A stretch of 21,904 bases of DNA from Polyrhizophydium stewartii (GCA_027604665.1 JADGIZ010000163.1:1-21904); one strand, 5' to 3'. Positions 9,991 to 21,005 are shown, numbered from the stretch's first letter. Translations and numbers: made by a program. The notes: generated by a model from the sequence alone, not told the origin.

Positions 9991-10457
9991 TCGTCGTCGT
10001 CGTCCGAGTACTCCTGCACCGTGCGCGAGCTGACGTGCCAGCCCGCCGTCTTGGCGCGCCCCTCGCGCATGAGAAGCACCAGCGTGCCGTCCCGCTCGGC
10101 AAACAGCTTGTGGAACAGCTGCAGCAGCGACCGCGACACCTGCTGCGGCGACCCGTCCTCAACCTCCACTGACAGCTGCTCCGTCAAGTAGGCCGTGAAG
10201 TTGTCTGCCAGCTCGTCGACCTCGATGTTGCGCCCGTGCTTGCTGAAGAACTCAAACGTCGACGTCTCGAGCTCCTCGAGCACGGGCACGCTGCGCTGGT
10301 ACGGGTCGTTGTCGATGGCAAGCTGCAGCGCCGTCCACCGCGCAAATATGTGCCGCGTGCCCTCCTTGAACAGCTCCCATGCCTCCTGCGGCGTCGCGGG
10401 CCGCAGCACGCCCGCTGCCGCCACCTGGGCGGGTGTCGGCGTCACCGTGAAGCTCAT
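9798..10457 (-). CDS. TSR2: Pre-rRNA-processing protein TSR2 (Rps26/eS26 chaperone), single exon
   Basis: 219 aa, intronless. The conserved TSR2 core is visible: FARWTALQLAIDN (about 38-50), an acidic helical stretch ending near residue 100, then SRSLLQLFHKLFAERDG (108-124). An uninterrupted run of 15 aspartates (152-166) and further acidic residues follow, then a basic end (VVRKRGGRRR). In yeast TSR2 binds Rps26 (eS26), protects it after release from importin and delivers it to the nascent 40S subunit; the acidic C-terminal region is a normal family feature. Start is the ATG at 10457; the frame extends nine codons further upstream through a T-run but without an ATG. It sits only 50 bp downstream of the stop codon of the ADCK2-like gene on the same strand. 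Confidence 0.92.
9958..10003. repeat. GAC (Asp codon) microsatellite in TSR2
   Basis: Nearly pure TCG/GTC repeat on the plus strand, read as GAC on the minus strand and coding for the poly-aspartate tract of TSR2. One interrupting triplet (GAT) is present. Such a pure codon run is likely to vary in length between isolates. Confidence 0.9.
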
Positions 10458-10507
10458 GTCGCTCAAGAAAAAAAAAAATTGCAATAGAAAAATATTTATG
10501 CAAAGGG
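10458..10507 (-). promoter_or_regulatory. Compact AT-rich spacer between the ADCK2-like stop and the TSR2 start
   Basis: Only 50 bp separate the two genes. Read on the minus strand it contains a CATAAATATTTTT element followed by a run of about a dozen T residues just before the TSR2 ATG. It must serve as both the 3' end signal of one gene and the proximal promoter/5' UTR of the next, unless TSR2 transcription begins inside the upstream gene. Confidence 0.5.
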
Positions 10508-12991
10508 TCAGATCTCGAGGTTCTGCAGCTCGACGTCGTTGTCGACATCGCCATCGCCCGCTCCGCCGTCACCGCCGCGCGCAGGCTGCGGCCCAAACCA
10601 GCGTCCTAGAACCATCTCCGCTGCTGACTTGCGAAGCGCCCGCCACATCGTCACCTCGTTGTTGGACACGACGCCCTCGAGCCGGCTCGCAATCGCAAGC
10701 CGCAGGAACGGCACCGACGCCTTGAGCAAGTCCATCGACGGCTCGAGCTGGCGGCCCATGCCCTCGAGCAGCATGATCGATACTGCTACGTTTGCAAAGT
10801 CGCCCTCGATCTTGACATGATGCCGCCGGACCGTGGATAGCACGAACCCGAGAATGTCCGCGACGCGGATGTTCTTGAGCGCAAACGTCTGGTCCTTGAT
10901 GTGACGAATAAACCCGGTCATGGAGTCCGTGAATCCGTCCGGGTCAACCACTGTCCACGGCGTCCGCGACCGCGAGATCATCAACTGGCTGATGCGGTTG
11001 CCGTTGAACTCGGTGATAGCTTGGAAGAGGTCCAAAAAGTTGCGCAGGTGCGCCTGCGACAGCGTCGAGACGAGCCCCGTGTCAATGACGTACAAGAACG
11101 GCACGTAGTCGTCCTCGTCGAGCGACCTGAGGGCCTTGGTCCACTCCTCGCGCGTCTGCGCATTCCGCAGGTCTTCGAGCCGGTCGTGCTCCACAAACTC
11201 GAGGTCCTCAATCGAGGTGCGTCTGAGAACCCGCTTGTGGAACGTCACCAGCATATTGCCTGTTTGATTGTGAAGCACGCCGCGGCGCGTCAGCGATCCA
11301 TCACTCCGCCATCCAACGCATGCACGTCCCGGCCTAGTGCCATCGGCCCACCTGGATGAAGGTCGGCGTGGACGTGGTTGTCGAGAATCAGCATCTTCAA
11401 GAACGTCGTTAGGCCAATCTGCGCGAGCCGCTTGTCGAACCCGTCTCCACCCAGACGCAGGAACTTGGCCATCGGCAGCGCGTCCAGGTAGTTCTCGACA
11501 AGCACGTTTGGCGCAGCCATTCCCTCGATGGGCGTCGGGAACCCGACCGAGGACCAGGACCGGAAGTTGCTCTTGAAGATGTGCAGATTGCGTGCCTCGT
11601 TGGTCAAGTCCAGCTGCGCCTTCATCATCGACCCAAACATGCCAACCTCCTCGGGCAGGCTTAGCCACTCGGCGTCGCGCACGATGGCCGTGATGACCCG
11701 CGCGCCAAAGGTCATGATCGCCAGGTCAACGAGGATCTTGTCGCGCACGCCAGGATGCAGCACCTTGACCGCGCACGGCATCCCGAGCTCGGCTGCACCA
11801 GTGGCATCGGTGTGAGCAACCAGCGCCTGCCGCGACCGCAGCTCCGCGTAATGCACTTGCGCAATGGCGCCGCATCCTATCGGGGTTGTGTCGAAGCGCA
11901 CAAACAGCTCCTCGATCGTCGCGCCGAATGCATCCTCGATCATCCGAGACGTGTGCTCGAGCGAGTGCGGCGTCACGTTGGCCTGCAACCGAGACAGCGC
12001 CTCGCACACATACGGCGGGAACAGATCGGCCCGCGAGCTTGCCCACTGCCCGAGCTGCATTTCGGCCCTCATCGGCGTCAGCATTGGCGGCACGGCAAGC
12101 GCCGGAACGTGGCCTGCCGACGGTGGAGAGCGCACGCACCTTGATAAACGTCGGCCCCGAAGTTTCAAGCGCCCACACTAACCAACGCACCCACCACAGA
12201 CGCGGCACCGCATCGGGGTCGTCGCTGTTGATGATCGCACGCTCGGTCATGTACCACACCGGGAAGCCCACAATCACCGGGCCAAAGAGTCCCGCCAGCA
12301 CAAGGAACCGCACAATCGTCCGCGCCGTGAACACGGCCGACTGCGCCATCCTTGCGAGCGGCTCCAAAATCGCCCGGGCCATGTCGCCGTCGGCGGCAGA
12401 GAGCACAATGACTGCGTGCTCCTCCTCTGTCGGTGTCTGCCCGCCCAGAGGCGCATCCCGGTCGCCGTGCCGTGCGCCGGCGCCAGAGTCGTCGCCGGAG
12501 CCTGCGCCAGCGCCGCCAGCGTCCTCGGCGCTGCTGCCGCCCGCACTGTCGCTGACGAGGCCGACGCCGACACAGGCGCCGACCAGCGAGAATGCGGCAG
12601 CGGCAGCCCCAAGTCGCCGCCGGCCGACAAGCCACAGCACGGCCGCCGTGCGCGGGTGTGAGCGCCTGGCGCCGCCGCCTGCGCCGGAAACCGGGATGCT
12701 CGAGCCGTGTGTAGCGCCTGCCCCAGCAGCCCGTCCGCGAGGCATTCCGAGCCCTGTCGCCGCCGGCCCCGGCCGATGCATGCGTTTCGCCGTCGTGGCC
12801 TCGTCGTCGCCGACGCCCGTGCTTCTGCATCTGGCTGAACCGCTCCGCAAGCCGGCCAGTGCGCAGGTGGCCGGCAGCGGACGGACTGCGATGCCTGCCC
12901 GCGGAGCGGCGAGTATGCCGGTGGTTCGCATCGCCAGGTATGCCGCAGGCGCCCGCACCCGCGGCGTCGCCGCTGCAAACGACGCAATCAT
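10508..12991 (-). CDS. ADCK2: Mitochondrial ABC1/UbiB atypical kinase, ADCK2 (yeast Cqd1) type, 3 exons
   Basis: Exons (minus) are 12140-12991, 11352-12054 and 10508-11259; total 768 aa. The N-terminus (MIASFAAATPRVRAP...) is Arg/Ala/Ser-rich with few acidic residues, as expected for a mitochondrial presequence. A membrane segment lies at about 229-248. The family signature KLGQWASSR (284-292) is rebuilt exactly across intron 1. Further motifs are the Ala-rich loop CGAIAQVH (345-352), PCAVKVLHPG with Lys381, HADLHPGN (rebuilt across intron 2, Asp515) and the DFG-equivalent VIDTG (Asp578). Spacing and side motifs (EWLSLPEE, QLDLTNEARNL, FPTPIEG) match ADCK2 rather than COQ8/ADCK1. Yeast Cqd1 is a mitochondrial inner-membrane protein affecting coenzyme Q distribution and lipid homeostasis; that role is transferred by homology. 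An alternative Met lies at 13039. A 13-bp inverted repeat (13008-13020) sits just before the chosen start. Confidence 0.9.
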
Positions 12992-13145
12992 CGCCGCAAG
13001 AAGGTCCTGAGAAGTTCTCAAAAAAATGGATTCTCGCATTTCACCACGGCGATGGCTGAACCACCCATTGCTCGCCCGATGCCCCCTTACACACACTCAA
13101 GGCAAAACACGAGTCACAGCAGCGAGGTACAGCCTGTCATGATAT

Positions 13146-16100
13146 TCAGCCATCGTCGTCGCTGCTATCGGAGTCGTTGCTCGCATTGTCGCGCGACATA
13201 TCGCCGAGCATGTCTTCGTCGGCCATGGCGCCGCCAATGCCGCCGACGGCTGCAACGCCGTCAAGCGGCGCCTCGAGCGAATCCGAGAGGTGCGCCACCG
13301 ACTTACGTGCACGCGCGCCAGCACCCGCGGCTCGCACTCCAGTCCCCAAAGTCCCAGATCCGAGTGAGCCTGCGGCTTGTGCACTTGGCCGCGCCGAGTG
13401 AGCGCCGGTCGAGCTGCGCGCCGACCCGCCAGACCCCTGCGCGCCGCTGCCGCCGGCGTGCTTGCTTTTGCCGTGCCGGCCCTTGCCGCTCGACACCACG
13501 ACGGCGCCCGACACGTTCGCGGCGACGCTGGCCGAGCTTATCTTGGACTTTTTGGCCGGCTGCATGCCGGGCGTTAGTTGCGATGCAGCATTTCCCTGGG
13601 CCGCGCCGGATGCGTTGCTCGATGCACCGGCTCCCTTGGCACCAGCCTTCTTGCGCTGCCGCACGGGCGTCGATGCCGACGAGCTCGACGACGACGGAGC
13701 TGATTTGAGCCGCGACGGCACAGACCCGGCACTGCCCGCGCCAGCAGCAAGCGTGGCCGCACTGCCGGCACCAGCGCCCACGCCCACGCCGCCGGATATC
13801 GGCCCAGGGCACGCGAGCGGCATCTCGCTGCCGCTGAACTCGGGCGCCGCGAGCATCGCATGCACCGCCTTGCAAAAGTCGGCCCCCATCTTCTCGAGGT
13901 CCGGGATTGAAAACTGCATGCCCTTGCGCTCGCCAAAGTCGGCGCCGCAATAGCTCGACTCGAGCGTGAAGCTGTTGACGAGGCCAAACTCTCGCCACAA
14001 GACCACGCGGGCTGTCGACTCCTTGCTGCGCTCGACAACAAAGCGGCACGAGGAGTAGTCGAAAATGCTCGAGTTGCTCGCGAGCGAGTGCGGGAAGATC
14101 TGCGAGTCGTCAGCCAGGTGTGATAGCCGACGTCTCCCGACGTGGCTTGGAGGCAGCGATATATACCTTTTCGAGCCCCTCGGCGTCACCGCTCCCGTTC
14201 TCGCACCCAAAAACAAACACATTCTTGCGCCGCGAGTGTCCGTGAAAGTCGCATGCAAGCTGTCCCAAACATCACGCAAAACCGAATCAGCAACGGCTCC
14301 AGTCGCACTTGGCTTTGGCTCGCAGCTCACCAGCGGCCGATTGCCCAGCCCAATAATGAACCGCCACAGCAGCTTGGTCCAAAACACCGTCGGCGTCGTG
14401 ATCCGCGACGGCGTCTTCCACTGGCGGTTCAGATCGACCCCGGCCAGCGAGCACCGGTGGCTGCCGTTGACCACCCCGTCGGGATTCAGCATCGGCACAA
14501 TCTTGAAGATGCAGCGCCGCCGCAGTGCCACGGCTGTGTCGTCGGTGCTGAGCAGGAACTGCACGAGCCCGCTCATGATGTGGCTCGAGTTGCTCTCGCC
14601 CGGATGCACCTGTCCGAAGGCAATATCAGCAAAGCAGCCGCTTGACAGAAAGTTAGAGCAGGCATGCTTGCCCGCGAGCTGAGAAACACATATCGACGCT
14701 CATTCAGCGGGTTTGATAGCAGTGACTCTGAGCAGGTGTCAGTCCGGGCTCAGCCGCAATAGCAGCCCAACGCTCGCACCTTGGTCAAAGTCTGTGATGG
14801 TAAGAAGAATGCACTCGTTGCCGCCTAGCGTCTGGCACAGCGACGTGCGCCGGCAGTGGTGCCTGTACCGCGGATTCTGATAAAACTGGTAAAGCGCGCG
14901 CTGCAGTTCAGAGTACGTGTAGGGATAGTGGTACGCAATGAAGCACGTGTCCTCGGGCAGCCTGAACACGAGCGTGAACACGAGGGTCGAGTACGTGCCG
15001 TCCATGGCCGCATCGTCAGCGCCGCCGGCTCCTGCCGTGGCCGATGCTGCCGGCGCCACCCCTGGCTTGCGGTAGTGGTTCCTGTGTGTCGAGATTGCTT
15101 GTGAGATGATCATTCAGGCATTGCGTCGCTGACAAGCAACCCAACTTGCTTGATGTAAAACACGCAGTCACCGCTGCGCCGCCAGCCAGGATCGGAGACA
15201 GAGTAAACGACGGGCTGCATTCCATGGTTAAACTGGCTTGCAGGCTTGCTGAGGTTCAGGATGTTGAATTTGTACGGAGTGTTGGGCACCATGCGCTGTA
15301 CGGAAAAGTAAAACCACTGCATCCATAAGCGCATCGATGCTCAGTTAATCTGCTCCGCTGATATATAGAAACGTGTTGGCACACCTGGTTGTGCTTTCCC
15401 TGCATCGCATTGATGTCGGTCTGCACGACCAGGTCGTATTCAAACTGCGAAACCTGCGAACAGTGGTGGCCGCAACGAGAGCCCTTGGTTAGCGCACGAC
15501 TGATCTGAGCAGGCTTAAAATGCGTCACTCGCACCCTGATGGCCATCTGAAGGTTGCCGCTCTCGAAGCGTGAGTCAAACAGCAGCGTGCCGTCGTGCAT
15601 CTGCATCGCGGCCTGCGCCACGCGGTCATCCATGACATCGTACACAAGCACGCCCTTGGTCGACGGCTGGAACATGCGCGCCGTGTGTTCAAAGACAATC
15701 TTGCTTCTCGGCGTGCAAACAAGGTGCGAATCAGCCTGCCGCCGATCCCCAGGGGCAGTTGCATATGACGCCGGTCTCACCGAAGGCTCAGTGGCGACCG
15801 CCGCATCTGCATCTCGGGCTCGCTCGGGCACTGGTTGCGGCAGACAATATGCTTTCCAGGCGCCATGGGCTGGACGTGCCGCACTCGGATGTTGGGAGCT
15901 GGCGGCTCGCACGGCGGCAGCGGCTTTCCTGACATAGCAAGAAGCTCGGGGCATAGGCCCTGCAGCTTTGCAATGACCTGATCGGCCGTCGCGCCGCTTG
16001 TCAAAGCTGTTTGCGAATCAGCGGCCTTGTCAGGCGGTGCATCCAGGCCAGCGACTGCTCTGCCAAAGTCTGGCGCTGTTTTGGTGTCTGATCCGAGCTC

Positions 16101-19100
16101 GGCTGAAGAGCCAAACACCATATTGGCAAGACACCCGGGAAGCTTGCCCCCTCGCCGGATCTTGGCCGTGTACTCGTCAACCAGGCGCTCATAGTCACGT
16201 TCGCCCTCAAGCGTATCAAAACCGAGATTAAGAGCGCCATCTTGCACGCTTTTCTCCTGTGATACAGAGGGCTGAGTGTTGGTTCCTGGGACGTGCTTGA
16301 GGGGAAGCGGAAACAATCGGTCCTGAAAGTGCGGCAGGAACGGAAGGTCCGAGTGTGCGACGGCCGCGCGCAGCACAGCAACAAGCAGCGCCGGCGTCGA
16401 GCTGGTCGAGGAAAGCGCAGTCGACGCTCCATCCGATGCTGCGTGTCATCCATGAACGATCGTGTCAGCATGGCAGTAGCTTCCCGAGCCAGTATGCACG
16501 ATACTCAACCACGCACTGTGCAGAATGGAGTGCAGCGCATCCGTCAGGTACTTTGCGCCATCGGCAGCATCAAACATGCGCTTTCCAAAGTCTTGCAAGC
16601 ATGTCAGCCCTCGCAGCGAGGATCTCTGCCACGCGTGCAACACAAGATCGGTTGCCACACCATAGTCGATGACAATCCGCAGCAGGCGAAGGCTCGCTCG
16701 TTGGACTGCGTCGTACCCCGACGTTGACAGCGTCAGAAAGAGCTTGACGCCAAGCATGTGCATGATCTCGAGACATATCGTTCCTGCGGCGCTCTTGTCA
16801 GTCTCTGACTCTGCATGACAGTCGTGACGCCGCGAAAAGCAGCGCCGGCATCAGCGACTCTCAACTGGACTTGGAAAAGATCGCAAGAAGCTCGACGACG
16901 CAGTCCAGCTTGCTCTGACTCAGCTGCGGCGGTGGGTTCTTGAGAATCTGCTCAATAATGACAAGGATGTTGCTCTTTTGAATCGACGGGAGAGCAGCAT
17001 CTGTGAAGTCTTGATGTGTCAGCAGACGCTCGTGTATGCCTCAGTCTCACTACATCAGCTCTCGTTCAACGCTCACCGTTTTTGCTTGCAAATGTTCTCA
17101 GTGCGCTGAATGCAAGTAGCATGGCACTGTAATCTTTGCGATCGAGCCACCGTTGAATGATGTCGATGCTGATGCTGATGGCATTGTGCAGGCGCGCGAG
17201 CAGCGGAACTTTGACGTCTGCTCCTTTGCATCAGATACGCCCACGTACTCTGACCAACAGCGCAGCAGCAACGCACCGAACTTGGACAGCTTGACCAAGA
17301 GCGTCATGATGTTTACAAGCACGTCGTCCAGTCGCTGTGAAAGGTTGGGCGAGATGGTCGGAGCGCTGGGGACCAGGTAATCTTGGTGATACAGCTGGAG
17401 GCACCGCATGAGCACGGCCGTCAGGTTTTTCTTGGCCATGGTCGCGAGGTTGGTCTGGTTGCATTCGCTGGTCGTGACGAGCCGCAGAAGCAGATTCGTG
17501 ACGACGATGCATGTGTCAATGTCCGGCGTAGACTTGCATTCAGCGCACAATGGGTTCCGGTTTGACCTCGAGTCAGCACACGGACTCCCGCAAACGCGGT
17601 TGAGATGTTGCCCACTTACGCGCAGGCATCGAAACAGAACAGAGATGCTCGTGGAGGTCCGCGAGAACAGCGTCTTTTGAATCGACGATTCTGCCAGAAG
17701 TGAAAGCATCAGACAACAGCCGCTGATATCAGATGCAGCGTTGATACTTACCTGCGTAGATTGAGTTGCCCTCCTTGTCCATCAGCCGCTTGAGGTCGAG
17801 GCACTGGCGGATGATTTTCCGCCGCGCATCCGTCGATATAGACAGACTTTGAAACGACCGCATGAGAGCCGAGTCGTCAGCAGCTGACGGGTCTGCCGCA
17901 GCCCGATCCAGGGTGACACTTGTGCGAGAATGAGAGACAATCGCTTCAAAGATCTCCGATTCTTGCGTCAAGTTTGCCGGCGGATCGCTTGATGGGCTGT
18001 ATGTCTGGAGCGTGACCATGGCACTCGTTGATGCCCGAAGCATTGACGAAGTCGACGATGTGGCGGAGGAGACAAGATGCTGCGAGTGCATATTTGACTG
18101 TGTGGCGCTGGTGCGCTGAACCAAGGCGAGTGCGCCGAGTACGCTTTCGCTTGATGAAGCGGAGCCTGTTGAGGACAGCTGTGTTGCGCCAGCTGTAGCT
18201 TGCAGGGGCACGGCATGCGTCGTGATAGCGGAATATCCCGCCTGTGCGATGCGGGCCTGTGTCGACGATGAAACTGAGATTCCCGATGCCGAGGACGAGG
18301 GCGGTATCCCCAGCGACGCCTCGGGTCGGTCGGCAGATGCTCCTGCATCTCCGCCTCCAGCCATCGAGATCGAAGACTCGCGCCGCGAGATTCCAATAAG
18401 CGTGACATCATCTCCAGCGACCCCCTCGTCGTCAAGAATCTGAGTGATGGTCATGAGGATGCGCGTGACCGGACTTGGAACACTCGCTGCCGTCAGGCTC
18501 GGTGGATCTCTGTTCCTGCTGCTCGCCACCGTCCGCGATCCAGCCATGGTCAGGAGCGAGTTTGTCGCAGGGTTTGTTAACATATTCCGTTACGAATACG
18601 GCCTGAACAGCCGCCAGGCCTGCACAAAGCTGCGAGCCAAGGGCAGCGCGAGCGACTCACATCTTTGGTAGATTGATGCTGCTGCGTGCGGGCTTCGAGG
18701 ACGAACGAACAGAAAAAGTCGGTGTCGCGCTGCCAGGCAGAGGCGCGGAGACGGCCATCCCGAGCGTCGCCGACGCGGCGTGCGGCGTCCCGTATTGAGC
18801 CATGGCAGCCGAGAAGTCCGGCATCGAGGCGGCCTTGCGCCGCGGAGCGCGCTTGGTGGCCATGCTCGGCGCCGCAGCCGGTGATGCTCCGGTGGTTGTC
18901 GGCGGGGCCGATGAGATGCCGGTGCTGTTGGCAGTCGATGCCAATGGAGATGCCGCCGCAGCGTGTGCGGCTCCCGGCGCAAGCGGAAACGGCGCAGACG
19001 CTCCTGCGGGTGGATTGGACACCGTGGCCTGCGAAAGTGGTGATAGCGCCGACGCGGAAGCTGGCGCGAGTGGCTGGGTTGTCGCGGAGTGACCTGTCGT

Positions 19101-19103
19101 CAT
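13146..19103 (-). CDS. AGTPBP1: Cytosolic carboxypeptidase, CCP1/Nna1 type (M14 tubulin deglutamylase family), 16 exons
   Basis: Exons (minus): 18661-19103, 17752-18515, 17620-17690, 17277-17532, 17077-17217, 16866-17000, 16517-16810, 15781-16438, 15535-15703, 15385-15453, 15141-15316, 14780-15081, 14672-14727, 14331-14609, 14167-14259, 13146-14099; 1619 aa. A disordered N-terminus precedes ARM-like helical repeats (exons 2-8). The CCP N-domain follows (FESGNLQMAIRV, QWFYFSVQRM, AYHYPYTYSELQ). The zinc site is HPGE (His1180, Glu1183) plus DFHGHS (His1277). NPDG, DLNRQW and STARVVLWREFG are present, with catalytic Glu1349 in FTLESS. The last 240 or so residues are low-complexity and end in an acidic Ser/Asp tail. 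CCP enzymes remove C-terminal or side-chain glutamates from tubulin and other proteins in the cytosol and at axonemes. The symbol marks the ARM-bearing subtype; orthology with AGTPBP1 versus AGBL1 is not resolved. One intron (14610-14671) is GC-AG. Least certain is the acceptor at 15704-15705 and whether exon 1 is always used, since exon 2 has its own upstream ATG. Confidence 0.9.
14610..14671 (-). other. GC-AG intron inside the carboxypeptidase catalytic domain
   Basis: The upstream exon ends ...RYVFLSSR and the next starts VHPGESNSS, recreating the strand that leads into the zinc motif. The only donor that joins them in phase is GCAAGC, a typical GC-type 5' splice site; the acceptor is GGACAG. 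A CTAAC branch-like motif lies inside. Retaining the 62 bp would shift the frame. Confidence 0.8.
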
Positions 19104-19364
19104 TGCCCTCGAGAAATCAGGCGAGATAGTTGACAGCTGGTGCGGCTGGGGCCAACCGAGGCTCTTCGAGTGGCGTGGGCGGCCAGAGGCAGACCTCGAT
19201 CTACGAGCCTATATCAGGTTGCCCGTGGCTGCAGCCCAAGGCGGCTGGTCTTTGCTGGGGCAGATGTTGGCGTGCGGGCGGACGCTCGAGAGAGATGTTG
19301 GCGAGAGTTCTGGCGACGCAAAAGCTCGCGATGCGGCCCGGCCCAATCTTGCCCAGCTTTCGAA
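19104..19364. promoter_or_regulatory. Divergent (bidirectional) promoter region, carboxypeptidase / P2X receptor 1
   Basis: 261 bp separate the start codons of two genes read in opposite directions. No clear TATA box is visible on either side. A shared or overlapping promoter is forced by the distance, though co-regulation is not shown. Confidence 0.55.
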
Positions 19365-20975
19365 ATGCCCCTGTCCGACAGCGTCCGCAGCTTTGTGCGG
19401 TGTGTAAGCCGCTGCGCGCGAGAGCACCGGCTCGCGCAGGGCGGTTGCGACTCGGACCCAGCCGCATCGCATAGCGCTGACGCCTTGGCTGCGTGCTTCC
19501 TCAACGGTTACTTATCCGGCTCTGGAACGCCAACTGCACCGCTTCCGCCCGAAACTCCCCAAAATCGTCCGGCCCTCTCGCGCTTCGAAAAATAGATCAA
19601 TGCTCGTTTACCAGACCATCAAGGTCGTCAATATCCGCGATCCGTATCTCGGCGCACTCTACTATGCCCTTTTCATCCTCATCTTCGCGTACGTGCTCTA
19701 CAACATGTTCACGCAGGGCACGTACCTGCAGAAGGTGCCGCCGATTGGAGGTGCGCAGCCAAATCAGAACATTTTGATGTGCGTCGTGAGCAGCCAGTAG
19801 CAACATTGTCTCTTACACTTGCGATCTCTGGCATCGGACAATCCATCATTCTGCGTATCAAAACGTCCCTTGTTTCTCCACTGCAACCAGGCTCGGTGCG
19901 CACAACAGTGCTTCTGAACACAACGAGCCTGCCGACGCCGCAGTACTGCAAGGCGGGATCGTATAACACCGGCGGCTGTCTCTTTTGGACGCACGACCAG
20001 ATCGCATTCCCGTTCTCCGGCGAGCTCAACACTCTCTTCATCACGACGCGCGTGTCGTTCTCGACCACGGTCACGCCTGCATCGCGCGGCTGCACCAGCT
20101 TTCTGCAAGGCGCCAACACGACTGGGTGCGCTGTCCCGGCCTACGGCGATCCGACCAACCTCTCTTCTGCCTCGTATTTCATAGCCAACATCGAGAACCT
20201 GTCGCTGCGCGTTGACCACGCCATCCGCGGCGAGTTCCCGCAGACGTTCTCGCAGTCCAAGTTCCTGACGCAGACAACCACAAACATGAAAGGCAGGATG
20301 CTGCGTGGCTGCGACGGCGACCCCAACGACGTCGGCAAAGAGTTTCCCGCGGCGGAGCTCGATACTTTCACAGTCGGCGAGCTACTCGCGTACAGCACCT
20401 GCAGCGGACCCGCAGTCACGCTCGATACTCTGGCGAGCTTTCCCGACGTCAAGCCCAACGAGCCGTGGCGCTCGTCGGGAATGCTGATTTCGGTCCCGAT
20501 CAAGTACACGAATCGTGAGACCATCACAAACGCCGGCCAGATCAAGTACACCTACGTACCTGCCATCAGTGCGTTTCGCCGTCTGCATGGCAATGACACC
20601 TCGGCATGCTGACCTGCCGCAGTCAACAACACCGAATTCAAAATTGTCCACTACATGACTAACGCAGACGGCTCGATCACGTATGTCAACCGGCACGGCA
20701 TCCGCCTGGTCTTTACGCAAACGGGCACGATCGGGCAGTTTGAGTTTGTGTCACTGGTGCTCAACCTCGTGACTGCCCTCGCGCTGCTCTCTGTCGCGAC
20801 TGTCATCATGGAAACGCTCATGGTCACCGTGTTCAGGAACCGCAAGATGTATGATGCTCTCAAGGTCGAGAGCTCGATTGACTTTGGCGACCCCAATGCG
20901 GTAAACGACGCGATTGAGCAAGGCACAGATGCAGCGCTGCGCGTGCCCAAGGCGATCGAGTCCCCGACAAAGTAG
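19365..20975 (+). CDS. P2X: P2X-type ATP-gated cation channel 1, 4 exons
   Basis: Exons are 19365-19399, 19596-19750, 19891-20568 and 20623-20975; 406 aa. The 35-nt first exon encodes MPLSDSVRSFV and splices in phase 2 to SMLVYQTIKVVNIRDP; the second P2X gene has exactly the same layout. The TxK site typical of P2X N-termini is Thr19-Ile-Lys21. TM1 is about 31-50. The ectodomain has the P2X-like blocks WTHDQIAFPFSGELNTLF and NIENLSLRVDHAIRGEFP and six cysteines. Near the membrane, HGIRLVFTQTGTIGQFEF leads into TM2 (about 329-360, with ALALLSVATV), followed by the conserved cytoplasmic YxxxK (YDALK, 366-370). P2X subunits form trimeric ATP-opened cation channels; in unicellular organisms they often sit on contractile vacuoles or the plasma membrane. 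Several vertebrate ATP-contact positions appear substituted, so the ligand is not certain. An alternative start at 19600 would lack the N-terminal exon. Confidence 0.9.
20197..20275 (+). repeat. 79-bp tract identical between the two P2X genes (copy 1)
   Basis: This stretch of exon 3 of P2X gene 1 is identical, base for base, to 21775-21853 in P2X gene 2, including synonymous positions. It codes for the LSLRVDHAIRGEFPQTFSQS segment. A second shared tract of 41 bp is at 19696-19736 / 21298-21338 at the end of TM1. Confidence 0.9.
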
Positions 20976-20999
20976 CTCCTTGGAGCTTCGAGTGTCAGC

Positions 21000-21005
21000 A
21001 ATAAA
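21000..21005 (+). terminator. AATAAA polyadenylation-like signal after P2X gene 1
   Basis: Perfect AATAAA 25 bp after the stop codon of P2X gene 1 and only 22 bp before the ATG of P2X gene 2. A small hairpin-capable inverted repeat (AGCTCC-TT-GGAGCT, 20974-20987) overlaps the stop codon. The same AT-rich bases could equally act as a TATA-like element for the second gene. Confidence 0.5.

Noticed and set aside
13008..13020. Inverted repeat TGAGAAGTTCTCA as a heat-shock element
   Set aside because: The GAA and TTC half-sites are separated by one base rather than the two expected, and only one pair is present.
19140..19595. 151-codon plus-strand frame as a separate small gene
   Set aside because: Only codons 19365-19399 are supported, as the first exon of P2X gene 1. 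The rest is promoter or intron, with no protein-like pattern.
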